Of a stretch of 64,000 bases of DNA, positions 1 to 10,648 are shown piece after piece. The notes below the pieces were generated by a model. It was given only the letters and a program-made list of their open reading frames with translations, ran no database searches and was not told the DNA's origin. The translations under genes and the position numbers were made by a program. The stretch's first letter is position 1. Every line of letters begins with the position of its first letter. Source of the stretch: Puccinia triticina (taxonomy: Eukaryota > Basidiomycota > Pucciniomycetes > Pucciniales > Pucciniaceae); NCBI RefSeq assembly GCF_026914185.1, contig NC_070574.1, forward strand, positions 3,100,501 through 3,164,500, in the 5' to 3' direction.

Positions 1-1014
1 TGGACCAGGCCGCTCGACGGCAGGCTGCAATTCCGCAGCTGGGATGGTTGAGCTCGGATGCTTGGGTGCGCCCGGGAGCAGTGTCGTGGGCCTTGGTGTC
101 ATTAACTCGAGCACGTTTGCGGTGATCAAGAATGTGAGGGTCAACAAGCGGATGAGCATGAGTTGAGATGTCGCTTCAGCGGTGTGTTGCCCGCTGAAAT
201 GTTGGAGTAAAATGCTGCGGGTGTCGAGCAACTCAAGAGGCAAGCTGACTAGATAAATGGGCACGGTGCGATATTCTAGCCCAAAATATTTCGGGTCAGG
301 ATGGGGCTTGTTGCGAATTGTGGATTGGATTTGGATAAAAAGTTTTATGGTTGATATCACTGATACAGACAACCAGAGTATGACAGGGATTAGAAGCCAA
401 TTCGATCCTGCGTCGGCATCAGTTGAGATGAGGTAACGTGCGAGTGCGGTGAAGAGCATTCCAACCGTGCAAGCGGTGATGGAGAATTCCTTCCAGGATC
501 TGATCAAGGCGGTAGAATAGCCCGTAGGCTCGGCGCAAGAGTGCAGGTGGATGTTTGGCGGGCATGGAAGATTGTGGAGTCGGAGGAGCTCTTGACGGTC
601 TTGTTCATCTATTCCCAAGCCGCCCTCGCGCATAACTTCGATAGCAATGATCTGATCTTCAGCTTGAGAGACGGCCTGAGGTCCATTCAAATCGGGGTCT
701 TTGCGAGTAACTTGAGGAGGGGTGGGGTTGTGCAATGCTTCGTATGGCCTCTTCATCCATGATCCACCAGTGTTCATGCGTCGGATCCATTCCCATAGAC
801 GGGGAAGACACGGTAGGATGAATGACCCGCCCAGTAGGAAAAGAAGAACTAGAGCAGGCTCGCCGATTAAGTATTTTAGACGAGCACACCGGGTGAAATC
901 CTGGCCATTCCAGTGCGGCGACGAAGAGTTCCGGCACCAACGATCATCGCCCGAGACTAGAGTGGCGAGTTGATGAGGGGTAACGAGCGATTGAAAGTAT
1001 CTCTGAGAGCGCAT
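1..1014 (-). CDS. ABCC (Ybt1-like) transporter, 5' part, runs off left edge
   Basis: The minus strand is open for 338 codons from ATG at 1014-1012 to the window edge; an in-frame TAG lies 24 nt upstream of the ATG. The protein begins MRSQRYFQSLVTPHQ, then has the lumenal/extracellular stretch WNGQDFTRCARLKYL typical of fungal vacuolar ABCC transporters, a first membrane helix (LVLLFLLGGSFILPCLPRLW), a cytoplasmic linker ([11 protein letters not shown]) and further hydrophobic segments of TMD0. It aligns over its whole length with the N-terminus of the complete ABCC gene at 40543-47187 ([11 protein letters not shown] vs [32 protein letters not shown] vs a near-identical stretch), so the two are paralogues. 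Function (ATP-driven export or vacuolar import of conjugates) is family knowledge. Nucleotide-binding domains lie outside the window. Confidence 0.85.
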   Translation of the reverse strand, partial: MRSQRYFQSLVTPHQLATLVSGDDRWCRNSSSPHWNGQDFTRCARLKYLIGEPALVLLFLLGGSFILPCLPRLWEWIRRMNTGGSWMKRPYEALHNPTPPQVTRKDPDLNGPQAVSQAEDQIIAIEVMREGGLGIDEQDRQELLRLHNLPCPPNIHLHSCAEPTGYSTALIRSWKEFSITACTVGMLFTALARYLISTDADAGSNWLLIPVILWLSVSVISTIKLFIQIQSTIRNKPHPDPKYFGLEYRTVPIYLVSLPLELLDTRSILLQHFSGQHTAEATSQLMLIRLLTLTFLITANVLELMTPRPTTLLPGAPKHPSSTIPAAELQPAVERPGP

Positions 1015-1502
1015 CGGCTGGCGGTAGACAGACGGCTATTCGGAGCTGAGGAAAAATGTTCGTGTTGATGTTGGAGGTTTCTCGTGGGCAAAGAGGCAAC
1101 GATTCGAGTACTTAGTATGGGTGGGTGGGCAGCGGGAAGTTGGCAAAGAGGGGAATGAGAATTTATCCGCTCCACCTTGATGTGTTTGAAAATTTCCAGG
1201 TGGATCTTCTATTTTCCCAGGTTGTACTGCAACCCGGTGTGTCTGAAAATTGCTCGGTACGGCTCGGGGGTTGATATTTTGGCCCGCGCGCCGCAATTTG
1301 CTGTGCTCGGTCGGCCCAGTTATCATGCACATGCTTCCTGTTGTGGGGGGATGGAAGCGATGGTAAAGGGGAAATCCCTCAAGGGGCACACACCTGATGC
1401 CCTCAAGTAGTTATCTCCTTCTGTAAACAGGTCCATAAACATTGTTGTGGGAGGATTCCTTTCTGCTCCATGCATTTGGGGCAACACGAAGCCCCCTATA
1501 TT

Positions 1503-1855
1503 TTTGGGGCAGTCTTTATAACGCACTACCAAAACTTACCACATGCACTCCAGATTTTGATTTATCCAAATGAAATGGTAGTGCAATTGTAGTTCATTCC
1601 ATGAATTTTTGGAGTGAACAGTGCTCCACTCAAAAAAAATTGGAGCATCTGATTGGCCACTCCGAGTCCAAGGAAATGATGTCTCAAAAACATTTGTATC
1701 TCATAGAGAAGAATTTTAAGTAAAAAATATGGGGCAGTCTTTATACACTACCAAAAATGACCACTTGCACTCCAAAGAAGTAGTGTGCTCCTAAGATTCT
1801 TGGAGTGCACAGTGCTCCACTCCAGAGAAATTGGAGGGGCCAACCAGCCACTCCA
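1503..1855. repeat. Imperfect direct repeat pair
   Basis: Two diverged copies of the same sequence lie about 226 bp apart. Each starts with GGGGCAGTCTTTATA, is followed by an ACTACCAAAA motif, and ends with GTGCTCCACTC then a CCACTCC motif. The copies start near 1505 and 1732. No coding capacity or TIRs were recognised. The rest of 1015-2585 holds only short open frames that I do not support as genes. Confidence 0.55.
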
Positions 1856-2585
1856 ACCAGCTTCTGGGTGTTTTCTCCTCAGCCCAGGCGCAAACTCCGC
1901 AATATAACTTGCGTTGAAGGGCGCCCAGGACCCTGGATTCCTTGCAACTGTTGGCAATCCAGGCTGGGAAATTTAAGAGGAATGTGATGTGGATCTTTGG
2001 TCCCCAAGATGCTGCTGGACGTGTGGCCAATTTCGCTGGCTTCAGAAGTGGCTTTCCGGATGGAAACTGGAGTACATCAATACACATGACCTGTTTTTCA
2101 GAAGCTTTCTGCAGGTGGTTTGACTCCGAAGTTCCCACACCTCTGTGTGCAGGAAAACCACAACCAATCAAGCGCCTATTTGTAAGACATAGTCGGAAGG
2201 AATGCTCACCAATAAAACATGTTCTCAAGATGTGTTAAATTTAAATTGTCCGGATCAGACCAGCTTTTTTTTTTTTAAAAAAAAAGGTGAATTTTGGCCG
2301 ATGGCATTGCACACTATGAATCTAAGTAACAGCCTTATGAAAAGAACACCAGCTGGCATCCAACCAGCCCCTTTTGCGCTCCGATTCGTCCAATCCTAGC
2401 TCTCAACCCCCCCAAAACCGGCCCAACCTCGTCTGAGCAGCAGCCTGCGTCCCAACTACTCGCACCCAACGACCAAGCCACACAGACGCACCCCGACCCC
2501 CTCACAGTCTCGGAAGCAAGCATCCACCCCGTGCAACCTGCGTGCAAGCCGCGGCCCCAGCCACGCCGACCAAGCACTCCCCCAG

Positions 2586-2616
<31 letters not shown>
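2586..2616. repeat. 31-bp poly-C tract
   Basis: An uninterrupted run of 31 C residues lies about 390 bp downstream of the PSP1 gene stop (as G on the gene strand). It is followed by A-rich and T-rich runs and then GA/GT microsatellites (2800-2960). Such runs are length-unstable and error-prone in assembly, so the exact count is uncertain. Confidence 0.9.
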
Positions 2617-2624
<8 letters not shown>

Positions 2625-3007
2625 GGAAGATTTTTTTTCTTTTGTGGTATTAAGAATATTTTGAGGGGCAACAGGGCCAAGAGCATACAACATACGTACA
2701 TACACGAGGATGGATTCAGGGGTACATCGAAAGCCCTCTAGAGACCGACAACTAATACAGGTTGTGTACACGATAAGGTGGACAGTGAGCACGGAGAGAG
2801 AGAGAGGAGAGAGAGCAGAGCAGAGCGTCCATGGAGATATATAAGTGTATGAGGAAAACAGGACGCGACAGTGTGTGTGTATATTATATGTTTGGTTGTA
2901 CGGTGCTAGGTGTGCGGAAATGATGCTATAGTCAGAGAGAAAGAGAGAGAAGAGTGTATAAGAGTGTATGGATGCGATATATAAAGCGACGACGACGAGG
3001 CGGAGCG

Positions 3008-5622
3008 CTACGGGTTAACGGAACACATCCTACAACGCGCGCGTCCCAAACCCATCAACACACACACAAACACGCAGAGAGGGGGGGGGGAGGGGGGACG
3101 GACCAGATGCGGGTCTTCCAGGTGCGGAAGAGGTCCTTGACGAGCTCCCTGAAATCGATGCGCTTGTCGGCGACGAAGAAGAAGGTGAGTTTGCGGCGGT
3201 CCCACTGCCACTCGGCGTCCTTGACCTGCATGCGCAGGCCGCGCTGGAGCGCCTTGGCGCGGCAGAGGCTGAGCGCCTTGCGCTCCTCCTCGGTCTTCAG
3301 ATGCAGCGCCTGGACATCCGCCGCGCTGGCTCTGCCGAAGATCTTCTTCGGGTGGATCTGTCCCCCGACAAAAGACACGGTCAGTGGATGGTGGGAGAGG
3401 GTGGGAATGGGGGGAGAGGGTAACTCTTTGGTCAGCCTGGACGAGGCGGTCGAGGGGAGCCCGCCGATGTCCCCCGCGGGAGAAGGCGGCGGGGGAGCGG
3501 CGGCGGTCGGGGGGAGGGCCTGGAGCAGCTCCTGCTGGCGGGCCTGGAAGGCGACGACCTGGTCGATGGAGATGTGGTCGTGGACGACCTTGCCGAGGTC
3601 TTTGCCGCGGTCGGCCTCGACGATGACGAGGTCGTCCTTGCGGACGGGCTGGGCGTCGGCTGGGTCCTCCGGGCCAGCCACATAGAACAGGTCCGTCCGC
3701 CCCGCCTTGAACTCGACGATGTACAGGCGACAGGAACGCGGGAGCAGGTGGAGGGGCACGCCCTTGCCGAGCTCCGAGAGCTCGTTGGGCCCCGGCCCGG
3801 GCACGAGCGAGGAGCGGGGAGAGACGAGCGACGGTGGGGGTGGTGGGTTGGGTGTCGTCGGGAACCCTGGTTGTTGGATCTGGTGGAAGAGGGGCGAGAG
3901 TGGGCTTGTCGAGAGATGGGGGTGGGAGGGGGTTGCGGCGGCGGAGTAGTACGGCGCACCCGAAGAGGCGGGGTCGAAGGGGTATGGGCCCAAGGGCGCG
4001 GGCTTGTTGTCGCCATTGATGAGCTGGCGGGCGTGGGGCGGGGGGGCGGAGAGCAGGCCGCTGGCGCTGAAGGTGGTGACGGCGGGGCTGCTGAGCGAGC
4101 CGAGGGGCTGGAGGGCGGATCCGGCGTGGCTGAACGGGAAGCGGGACCCGGCGGGGGGCTGGGTATCCTGGAGGGTGGTGGAGCTGTTGCCCGCCTGGGC
4201 GGCGAAGTACCGCGAGGCTTGGGCCGACGCACTGAACGGGTCTCCGGCGCTGAAGGAGGACTTGCGGGCGAAGCTCTCCGGGCCGCCGAACGGGTTCGGG
4301 GCCGGGGGCAGTTGGGCGGACCAGGGCATGTTGTTGAGGGGGGGAGGCGGCGGCGGAGCAGCAGCAGGGAGGGTGTCTGGAGGGGGATGGTTGGGCTTGG
4401 GCTGGAAGGGGGATGGCTGGGAGTGGGCGTAATGGTTGCTGAACTGGAAGCCGAGCCGGTCGCTGGGTTCCTGGGAGGATTGCTGGCTGTCGAGGTCGAG
4501 GTTGAGCGAGTTGAAGTCGGCGGAGAAGCAGAGGTCCTCGTCGGTGATCGCCGAGCTGCTGGGGCCGAAGATCTCGCCAGGGTTGTTTTGCTGGGGGGGT
4601 ATGTCAGCAGCCGATGTGCTGTGGGCGCTCGGCACTCGCTGGTTGTTCTTGCGGTCGTTGAGCAGGAAGGCGGTGTGAGGGTGGGTGCGGGAGGAGGGGA
4701 GCGGCTCGAAGGAGCTCCGGGCGCCGATGAAGGCCGAGAGGCTGTGGCGGCGGCTGGTGGCGCCGGACTTGGTCGGGGGGGCGAATTCGTCGTCTTCGTC
4801 GAGGTCGTTGCTCAGGCTTCTTCCGCCGGTCAGCCAGCTGTCGGTGCCGACGGAGCCGACGAAGCCGAACTCGGCTGTGTTGTTGTTGTTGCTGCTGCTG
4901 CTGTTGAGGATCCGGCTGCCGGAGCTGCTGCTGCTGCTGCTGGCAAGGCCGAGTCCCGAGGCGGGGGTGGTGGCGGGGACGGAGCTCCTGGCGGCCATCC
5001 TGCCGGAGCCGATGGCGCCGAGGCTGCTGTCGCGTGCCCTGCTGTGGATGCGGTAGCCGAGGTCGAGATGGCTGGTGGTGAGCGAGCCGCCGAAGGAGAC
5101 TGGGCCGCCGGGGGGGAGGAGCGAGTTGCCGGTGAAGGGGCTCATGTTGCTGAGCCCGATGCCGGAGCGGGCGCTGGAGCTGCAGGGGCTGCCGATGCTG
5201 CCGACGCTCGGGTCTCTGTATGCGCCGGCGGGGTGGCGGATGTCTCTGGCGGTGGGGCGGCCGATGCGCTCGTCGGGCGGGGGCTCGTGCCAGGGCTGGA
5301 AGAAGTTGCTGGGGAGCGAGGCGGGTGCGAAGGGGGTGCTGAGCGGGCTGGCGGGTGCCAGGCTGCGCCGATGGCGGTCCGTGCCGAGGGCGATGGGCCC
5401 GAGGGGCTCTGTGGGGGAGTGGGCGGGGCTGAGGTGGCTGCATCGGCGGCTGAGCATGGCGGGGTGGCGGGTGCTGGCGAGCAGGGGCGAGCCGAGGTCG
5501 AAGTCTGAGCCTGAGCAGGAGGAGGGCGCGGGCTGGCTGGGCTGGGCCCAGATGTTGGCGGGCAGTGTCCGGCTGGGCGGCGGGAGCGGGTTGGCCTGCT
5601 CGCTGGCGGGGGAGCGGAACAT
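3008..5622 (-). CDS. PSP1 C-terminal domain protein
   Basis: Two exons: 5622-3104 and 3029-3008, with a 74-bp intron (donor GTCCGT, acceptor TTGTAG). The intron is supported because reading through it adds a proline-rich tail (SVPPPPPL), whereas splicing gives the C-terminus KTRIW-MCSVNP, the ending seen in this family. Protein about 845 aa. Residues 1-620 are low complexity (Ser/Pro/Gln, runs of S and N), fitting a disordered post-transcriptional regulator. The conserved part begins around residue 640 (VEFKAGRTDLFYV), continues with DDLVIVEADRGKDLGKVV, and ends with ADKRIDFRELVKDLF. Yeast PSP1 and relatives are P-body associated suppressors of polymerase-alpha mutants; the exact role here is inferred. 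Several long overlapping frames on both strands are GC-rich shadows. Confidence 0.85.
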
Positions 5623-6017
5623 GGCCGGCGTGGTTCTGGGTCGAGCTGGGCTGGCTGGGGCGGGGCGGGGCTGGGTGGAGGGAGTGTGTGTGCTGCGGAT
5701 ACAATCCAGCTTGATCTCCTAGATCCAGCAGTGTCCGCCACATCACGCCCCATCCTCAACCATCACCACTGTTCCTCTCATCCCATCCACCCATCGCCTT
5801 TTGTTCTTTGAGCGCTCAGAGAACACCTCAAGTTGTCTTCATACAACGTTTCTGGGAGACTGCGTTTCATTCCGATGGAGCAGAAACTACGCCAGAGAAG
5901 TGAGGACATCAGGGCCATGAGAGAGCAAGACCAGCCATATAGTCTTGCAAAAAAAAAAAAACACATTGGCAAACTCATCCTGCTCAAGCTAACATTTGCA
6001 GTATCAGAGACCACTAG
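5623..6017. other. PSP1 upstream region
   Basis: Intergenic. It carries the presumed promoter and 5' UTR of the minus-strand PSP1 gene. A short plus frame (5833-6129) runs into the adjacent repeat and shows no recognisable domain. No other feature seen. Confidence 0.4.
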
Positions 6018-6194
6018 CACTGCAAGAAAAACTCTAGAAACTGCTTGCAGTGGCAATGCAAGAGCTCAAGGCAAGCTGTACCCCATGCAACTGAATCAAG
6101 CACTGGTTGATTCCGTGCACATTGTATAATTTATGCAAGAGTGAGTCTAAGCTCCAAAAAACTGAGTACATGCAGCCTCCAAAATACTGAGTTG

Positions 6195-6855
6195 ATACCT
6201 GTGCAAATTCCCCTTTCATGTGCACATACCCCTTTCATGTGCACATGTCCCTTTTTGATGCATTCACCCCTTTCATAATAGCCCGGTTCACATTAGATTT
6301 TTGACACCATTTTTATCCAATTTACCATTAAAATTTTCCATTTTTTTTCAAGTTGGTGATCAGATTCATCTGAAACCACTTTTTTTGATGATTGAAAAAA
6401 TATGCACAAATTTTTATATGATAAAATGCCATAAAAACGGTGTTAAAATGACCAATGTGAACCAGGCTAATGTGTACATACCCCTTTATGTGCACATACC
6501 CCTTTCATGTGTGTGTATCCCTTTCATGTGCATGTATCCCTTTCACAATGTGTACATACCTTTGTCATCATGCATTCATCACCTTTTGATGTTTCCATGT
6601 CCCCTTTGGGTTTTTTACATCCCTTTCAAAATACCCCTTTGATCATTCAGGTGATGTTTACATATCCCTTTCATGTGCAAAGACCCCTTACTGCACATAC
6701 CCCTTTCATGCATACATACCCCTTTCATGCATACATACCTCTTTAATAATTTGTGTCTTTTATGTGTTAATACACCTTATCACATTCCCCTTTCATGTGT
6801 ACATCTTCCTTTCATATGTAGATATCCCTTTCATGTGTACATACCCCTGTTATGC
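6195..6855. repeat. Minisatellite, about 20-bp unit
   Basis: Many degenerate copies of a unit close to CATACCCCTTTCATGTGCA are arranged head to tail, split by a MITE at 6281-6467. Low-complexity open frames here are by-products of the repeat. Confidence 0.85.
6281..6467. mobile_element. TA-flanked MITE, family 1 copy 1 (187 bp)
   Basis: Flanked by TA on both sides (6279-6280 and 6468-6469). TIRs of about 35 bp begin GCCCGGTTCACATT and its complement. Inside it carries TTGACACCATTTTTAT near the left end and the complementary ATAAAAACGGTGTT near the right. A second member is at 53591-53769. TA duplication with long TIRs fits a Tc1/mariner-mobilised (Stowaway-like) MITE. It sits inside the 20-bp minisatellite. 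Confidence 0.8.
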
Positions 6856-7129
6856 TATTCAGGCTGGGTTCAATGGCAGATGGAGTGTTTACTAGAAGAA
6901 AATAAAAGGTTGCTCAGGGGTATACTCATTTGCAAGGTTGAACATTTGCCTCAGCCTACTGCATGAGCACCACAGCATGCTCAGCATTGAGATGCTGAAC
7001 AAGGTACACACTCAAGGTGCACCAGCATGGAATTTGGGTGCTTGGCTCCAGCTTGAGCTGAGGCTTGATTCAAGCTTGCTGCATCTCAACTGCAAGCAGT
7101 TTCTATAGTTTTTCTTGCAGTGACTGCCT

Positions 7130-7545
7130 CTGGTGGCAAACACAAGTGAAAAGAAAAGTGGGAAAACAGAGGGTGATGCTGCCCAAGAATAGCACAGACC
7201 TTCTTGTTGGCTTTTCTCATGTCCCCTGTGGCTGCCCTGAACACTCTCTCTTGTCTCTTTTTTCATCTAGAAACCTCTTGTAGTCCCCAGAAGAGTGCCC
7301 TCTTCCCCACCCTGTTTGTTCCCCATCAGATCCTCTCCCAGATATTCAGATAACTGATGATCCTTCATTAGCCAGATAGTTGCCATTATAACATAACTGG
7401 TTCTTGCTATTAGCTGAGTACATATACTTAAATTCATTATTCAGAAAAACTTTTAGAATCTTCCTTGTCACATTGTTCTGCAAGAGTCCATACTCTTGTT
7501 CTTGTCTTGTCCTTACTAATTCTAGTCCCTAGAGAGGCAGCCCTT
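7130..7545 (-). repeat. Inverted repeat partner, left copy
   Basis: The complement of this stretch matches 14540-14930 at intermediate identity: shared blocks include CTGAATAATGAATT, AGCTAATAGCAAGAA, AAGAGGTTTCTAG and ACAAGAGA. The pair brackets the hAT/copia complex, so it may be long subterminal repeats or two independent insertions. No coding function recognised. Confidence 0.55.
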
Positions 7546-7807
7546 CAAGAACCAATCCCTCTCAAGCTCTATTTCCCCCAAGACACCAACAGATTGGGAG
7601 TGATTGGTGCTTGGTAAGGTTGCGACCCGGGCCTCCGGGTTTGGGTACGGCTCTCCTGAGATCCGAATTCGGCATATCTGGCTCCGATGCCGGGTATCCG
7701 TCGGATCCGGTGCTTTTTTTGAAATTTCAAGCAACTGTGCACTTTTGAAGAGTACGTGGGATCCCTGATCATCCCTGGTTCAACAGAAGCTCAATTGATC
7801 TCATCCA

Positions 7808-8091
7808 ATGCCTCGGAAACGCCCTGCCGAAGAAGTGGAGTCCAGCTCTGACTCAGATATCGAACAAATAACAGCTCCTGCCAAGACTGAAGATACCAAC
7901 AAAAGAAGCTGGGTCTGGCAGTATTTCAAGACGACAACAAGCAAAGGTGTTTCTCACAATGTTTGTCAGGTAAACAAGAATCCTGGCGGCGGTGATTTGT
8001 GCCTTGTAAAACTTGCGGTCGACAAGAAAGAATTGACAAAGAGTATGGCAAATCACTTGGACCGCTGTCATCGTATATACAAAGGAAAGTC
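7808..8091 (+). pseudogene. hAT transposase, 5' half (BED-finger end)
   Basis: ATG at 7808 opens a frame beginning MPRKRPAEEVESSSDSD, then SWVWQYFKTTT and KSMANHLDRCHRIY. This is the layout of a BED zinc finger at the start of hAT transposases (aromatic WxYF, then H-x-x-x-C/H at the end). The second zinc-binding Cys is not obvious (VCQVNK). At 8092 the frame is cut by the left LTR of a copia element; the same frame resumes after the 5-bp target duplication at 13585. G/C-rich hAT-like terminal sequence lies just upstream (7600-7720). Confidence 0.7.
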
Positions 8092-8415
8092 TGATAAGCA
8101 AGAGCAGGGTCTGAGAACAGCAGGCACAGTATGGGTTGTTGTTCGAGGATCGTGGAAGGATGATATTTCATGTCAGACTGGAAAGAAAAAGAAAAACAAG
8201 AAAGGAGAGGAGAAAAGGAGGAGAGAAAAGAGAGAACCTACCTGAGAACAGCAGGCACAGTATGGGTCGTTGTTCGAGGATCGTGGAAGGATGAGAGAGG
8301 AGTCCTTCCACGCCTGCTGCCTCAGGTAGCCTACATACAACATGTAACATGAGAGTGAAATGTGACATGTGAGAAGCAGAAAGAAGAAAACAAAACCTGA
8401 GTATAATACTCAACA
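8092..8415 (-). repeat. copia 3' LTR (324 bp)
   Basis: On the plus strand it begins TGATAAGC and ends ACTCAACA; on the element strand it runs TGTTGAGT ... CTTATCA. It contains an internal direct duplication of about 50 bp (AACAGCAGGCACAGTATGGG ...) at about 8117 and 8247. It differs from the 5' LTR by several substitutions and by lacking a short insertion (TGTGAAAGAG), so the insertion is not recent. Confidence 0.9.
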
Positions 8416-8584
8416 CCCCCCCTTGCTGACCACATGGAATGACAATAAAGAAAGAGAGAGAGAGGAAGAGGGAAAGAATTAGGAAGAAGAGAGACAAAGG
8501 AAAGGGAGGAAGGGGAAGAGAGAGAAGGGGAAGAAGGGAGGAAGGGGAAGAGAGAGAAGGGGAAGAAGGGGAATGACACCTGAG
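8416..8584 (-). repeat. GA-rich tandem repeat and polypurine tract
   Basis: On the element strand the bases just before the 3' LTR are AAGGGGGGG, a likely polypurine tract. The adjoining plus strand is a GA-rich tandem array (units like GGAAGAGAGAGAAGGGGAAG) between the LTR and the RNase H stop codon. Confidence 0.6.
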
Positions 8585-9145
8585 TTACTCAACAATACCA
8601 AACATTTTCCTGTGCTTTTCTAGAGCCACGCGGGAAAGCGGCTTTGTGAGAATGTCTGCCAGCATATCTTTTGTTGAGACATGAAGCAGGGAGACCTCAG
8701 CGTCACGCACGCATTCTCGGATGAAATGGTATCTTGCGTGGATGTGTTTTGTGCGGGCGTGGTGTTTGGGATTTTTCGCGAGGGCTTCTGCCCCCTCGTT
8801 GTCGACATGCAGAGGTATAGCGGTATCGGGGCGGAGATTGAGTTCGGTAAGGAGGTGGCGTAGCCACAGGCCCTCTTTGCACGAGTCCGACAGAGCTTTA
8901 TACTCGGCCTCTGTGCTTGAAAGGGAGACTGTGGCCTGCTTGCGGGACTTCCAGGAAATCGCTCCGTCCCCAAGACGGTAGGTGTATGCGGAGGTGGAAC
9001 GTTGATCATCGCAGTCTTCTGCCCAGTCGGAATCTGAGTAGCCAGAACACGTGAGACCCCTGCCGAGGCGCAGTTTGAGATTCTTTGTGGTGAAGAGATA
9101 GTTCAGCACACGAACCCCCGCCTTCCAGTGATTGGAGGACGGGTC
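8585..9145 (-). pseudogene. copia RNase H domain
   Basis: The frame carries GYSDSDWAEDCDDQRSTSAY (first catalytic Asp region), SLSSTEAEYKALSD (Glu), VDNEGAEAL (Asp) and TKHIHARYHFIREC, the copia RNase H signature, and closes at 8585. It is in the same frame as the RT upstream but separated by a TGA at about 9146-9148, in a place where the family normally has Arg (QHL-stop-DPS). The change fits CGA to TGA. Confidence 0.85.
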
Positions 9146-10648
9146 TCACAGATGCTGTGACAATCGATTTACAGCAAAGGAAATGTCCGGCCTTGTGCAT
9201 TGTGAGACCCAGAGGAGAGAGCCGATTAGTTGTGGGTAGGGGCCAGGTGAAGGAGAATCCAAGGGGCGACGTCTTCCTAGGTCTTTGAAGCTGGTGTCTG
9301 TTGGAGTTGGTACTGACGTGACTTTTCCGTCTAGAAAGTGGTCGCAGAGTTTGTCAATATAGTGGGCTTGATTCAAGTACACGTATTTTCTTGAGGTATC
9401 GCGGGTGATTTTGAGTGACAGGAAATGGTGAAGTTCTTCATCAGCACCTATCTTGAAGCGTGCACCGACAGCTGAAATGATGGAGTCAACAACTTGAGGC
9501 TCGCCTACAATGGCAAGGTCATCGACATGTGTGGTGAGAGCCCCGACCAGTTTGCCGGAGTTTATCTTGAAGTAGAGGGTTGGATCATAGGTGGAGTTCT
9601 TCCACCCGATTTCAATGAGGGCTTTGTGAAGCTCGATATTCCATTGTCTCAGCGACTGCTTGAGGCCGTAAAGTGAACGAGTCACCTCACAGACCCAGTC
9701 GGGGTGGGTTGGATCTTCGAAGCCTGGTGGTTGTTCCATGTACACCGGAGAGTCCAGATGACCATTTAAGAAGGCCGTCTTGAAGTCGACTTGCCGTCCT
9801 TTCCAGTTTTGGCTAGCCAGGAGGCTGAAAATGAGACAAAGAGTCTCGAGGCGAAGTGTTGGCGAGAAAACTTCGTCGTAGTCCAGACCCTGTATTTGGG
9901 AGTACCCCATCGCAACCAGGCGAGCTTTGAGTTTCTGGATGCTGCGGTCTGGGCGTTGTTTTACCTTAAATACCCATTTCAATTTGATTATCTTTCTTTT
10001 TTCCGGACGGGGAACGAGTTTCCACGTCTCCATCCCCAGGAGAGATGTGAATTCGTCGTTCGCCGCCTTCAGCCAACGTTCCTTGTTGGGTGACTTTAGC
10101 AATTGTCTCCAGGTCTTTGGAGTATCGACGTCCTGGTTGGTGGTGGCATTCTTTGCCCAGTTCCTGTATCGTTGGGGGGCGTTGCGTTCACGCCCTGAGC
10201 GACGTTGCGGTGGGGAAGGAACTTTCTCGGGACTTTGAGAGGTGGCGGGGGGATCTTCTTTGGGTGACTTTGGTGGCGGAGACAGAGAAGGCGTGGGATT
10301 TTTCCGAGGAGGCGGCGAGTTCAGTTCTGGTAGAGATATCACACTGATATCCGGGGATTTCGGCAAACGGGGGGATGACGACGTGTTGGAGTTGGAGTCG
10401 GATGATATTTGGATAGGGGCTCTAAGTGCATTGCCTGGCGCATGCATCGAGGCCGTGATCCTACGGTTGAAACGAGGCTTGAGGGGAGGACCCAGCGGCG
10501 ATGGCGGCGGGATGTCCTCGCTAACCTCCTTCCGGGAATTGTGCGAGGGAGAGGTCGGCGAGGACGTGGAATTTGACGGGGGTGGATTCATGAGGATCGG
10601 AGGAGAAGGAGCAGGTAAATGGTTGGCGGGGTCAACAGGTGGAGCCAA
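9146..10648 (-). pseudogene. copia reverse transcriptase frame
   Basis: The first 150 residues are a Pro/Ser-rich linker. RT follows with KLKWVFKVKQRPDRSIQKLK, GLDYDEVFSPTLR, QVDFKTAFLNGHLD and the catalytic THVDDLAIVG (HVDD variant of xxDD), ending with RPDISFAVNRLSQHL and a premature TGA. The frame overlaps the preceding Gag-IN frame by 17 nt in the +1 register. In intact copia elements IN and RT share one frame, so I read this as a frameshift lesion rather than programmed shifting. Confidence 0.85.

Larger units (their letters stand above)
6018..7122. mobile_element. 1.1-kb non-autonomous element with palindromic 34-bp TIRs
   Basis: The left end at 6018 reads CACTGCAAGAAAAACT..., and the complement of the right end (7122 backwards) reads the same for about 34 bp with one mismatch. 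Each terminal repeat is itself an imperfect hairpin (CACTGCAAG ... CTTGCAGTG). Between the ends lie a minisatellite (6195-6855) and an inserted MITE (6281-6467). No transposase is present and no clear target duplication was found, so the boundaries are inferred from the inverted ends. Confidence 0.55.

Noticed and set aside
1942..2238. 98-codon plus and 145-codon minus frames near 2 kb
   Set aside because: Overlapping on opposite strands, no recognisable family, next to diverged repeats.
3574..5508. 644-codon plus-strand frame and other long frames over PSP1
   Set aside because: GC-rich, Val/Gly/Ala/Glu-biased shadows of the minus-strand PSP1 gene with no domain.
8170..8579. Glu/Arg/Lys-rich and Phe/Ser/Leu-rich frames
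   Set aside because: Products of the GA-rich array and LTR of the copia element.
10632..10648. Programmed +1 frameshift between copia frames
   Set aside because: In copia-type elements recoding, when present, lies at the Gag/protease border, not between IN and RT; a mutation is simpler, given the nearby nonsense codon.
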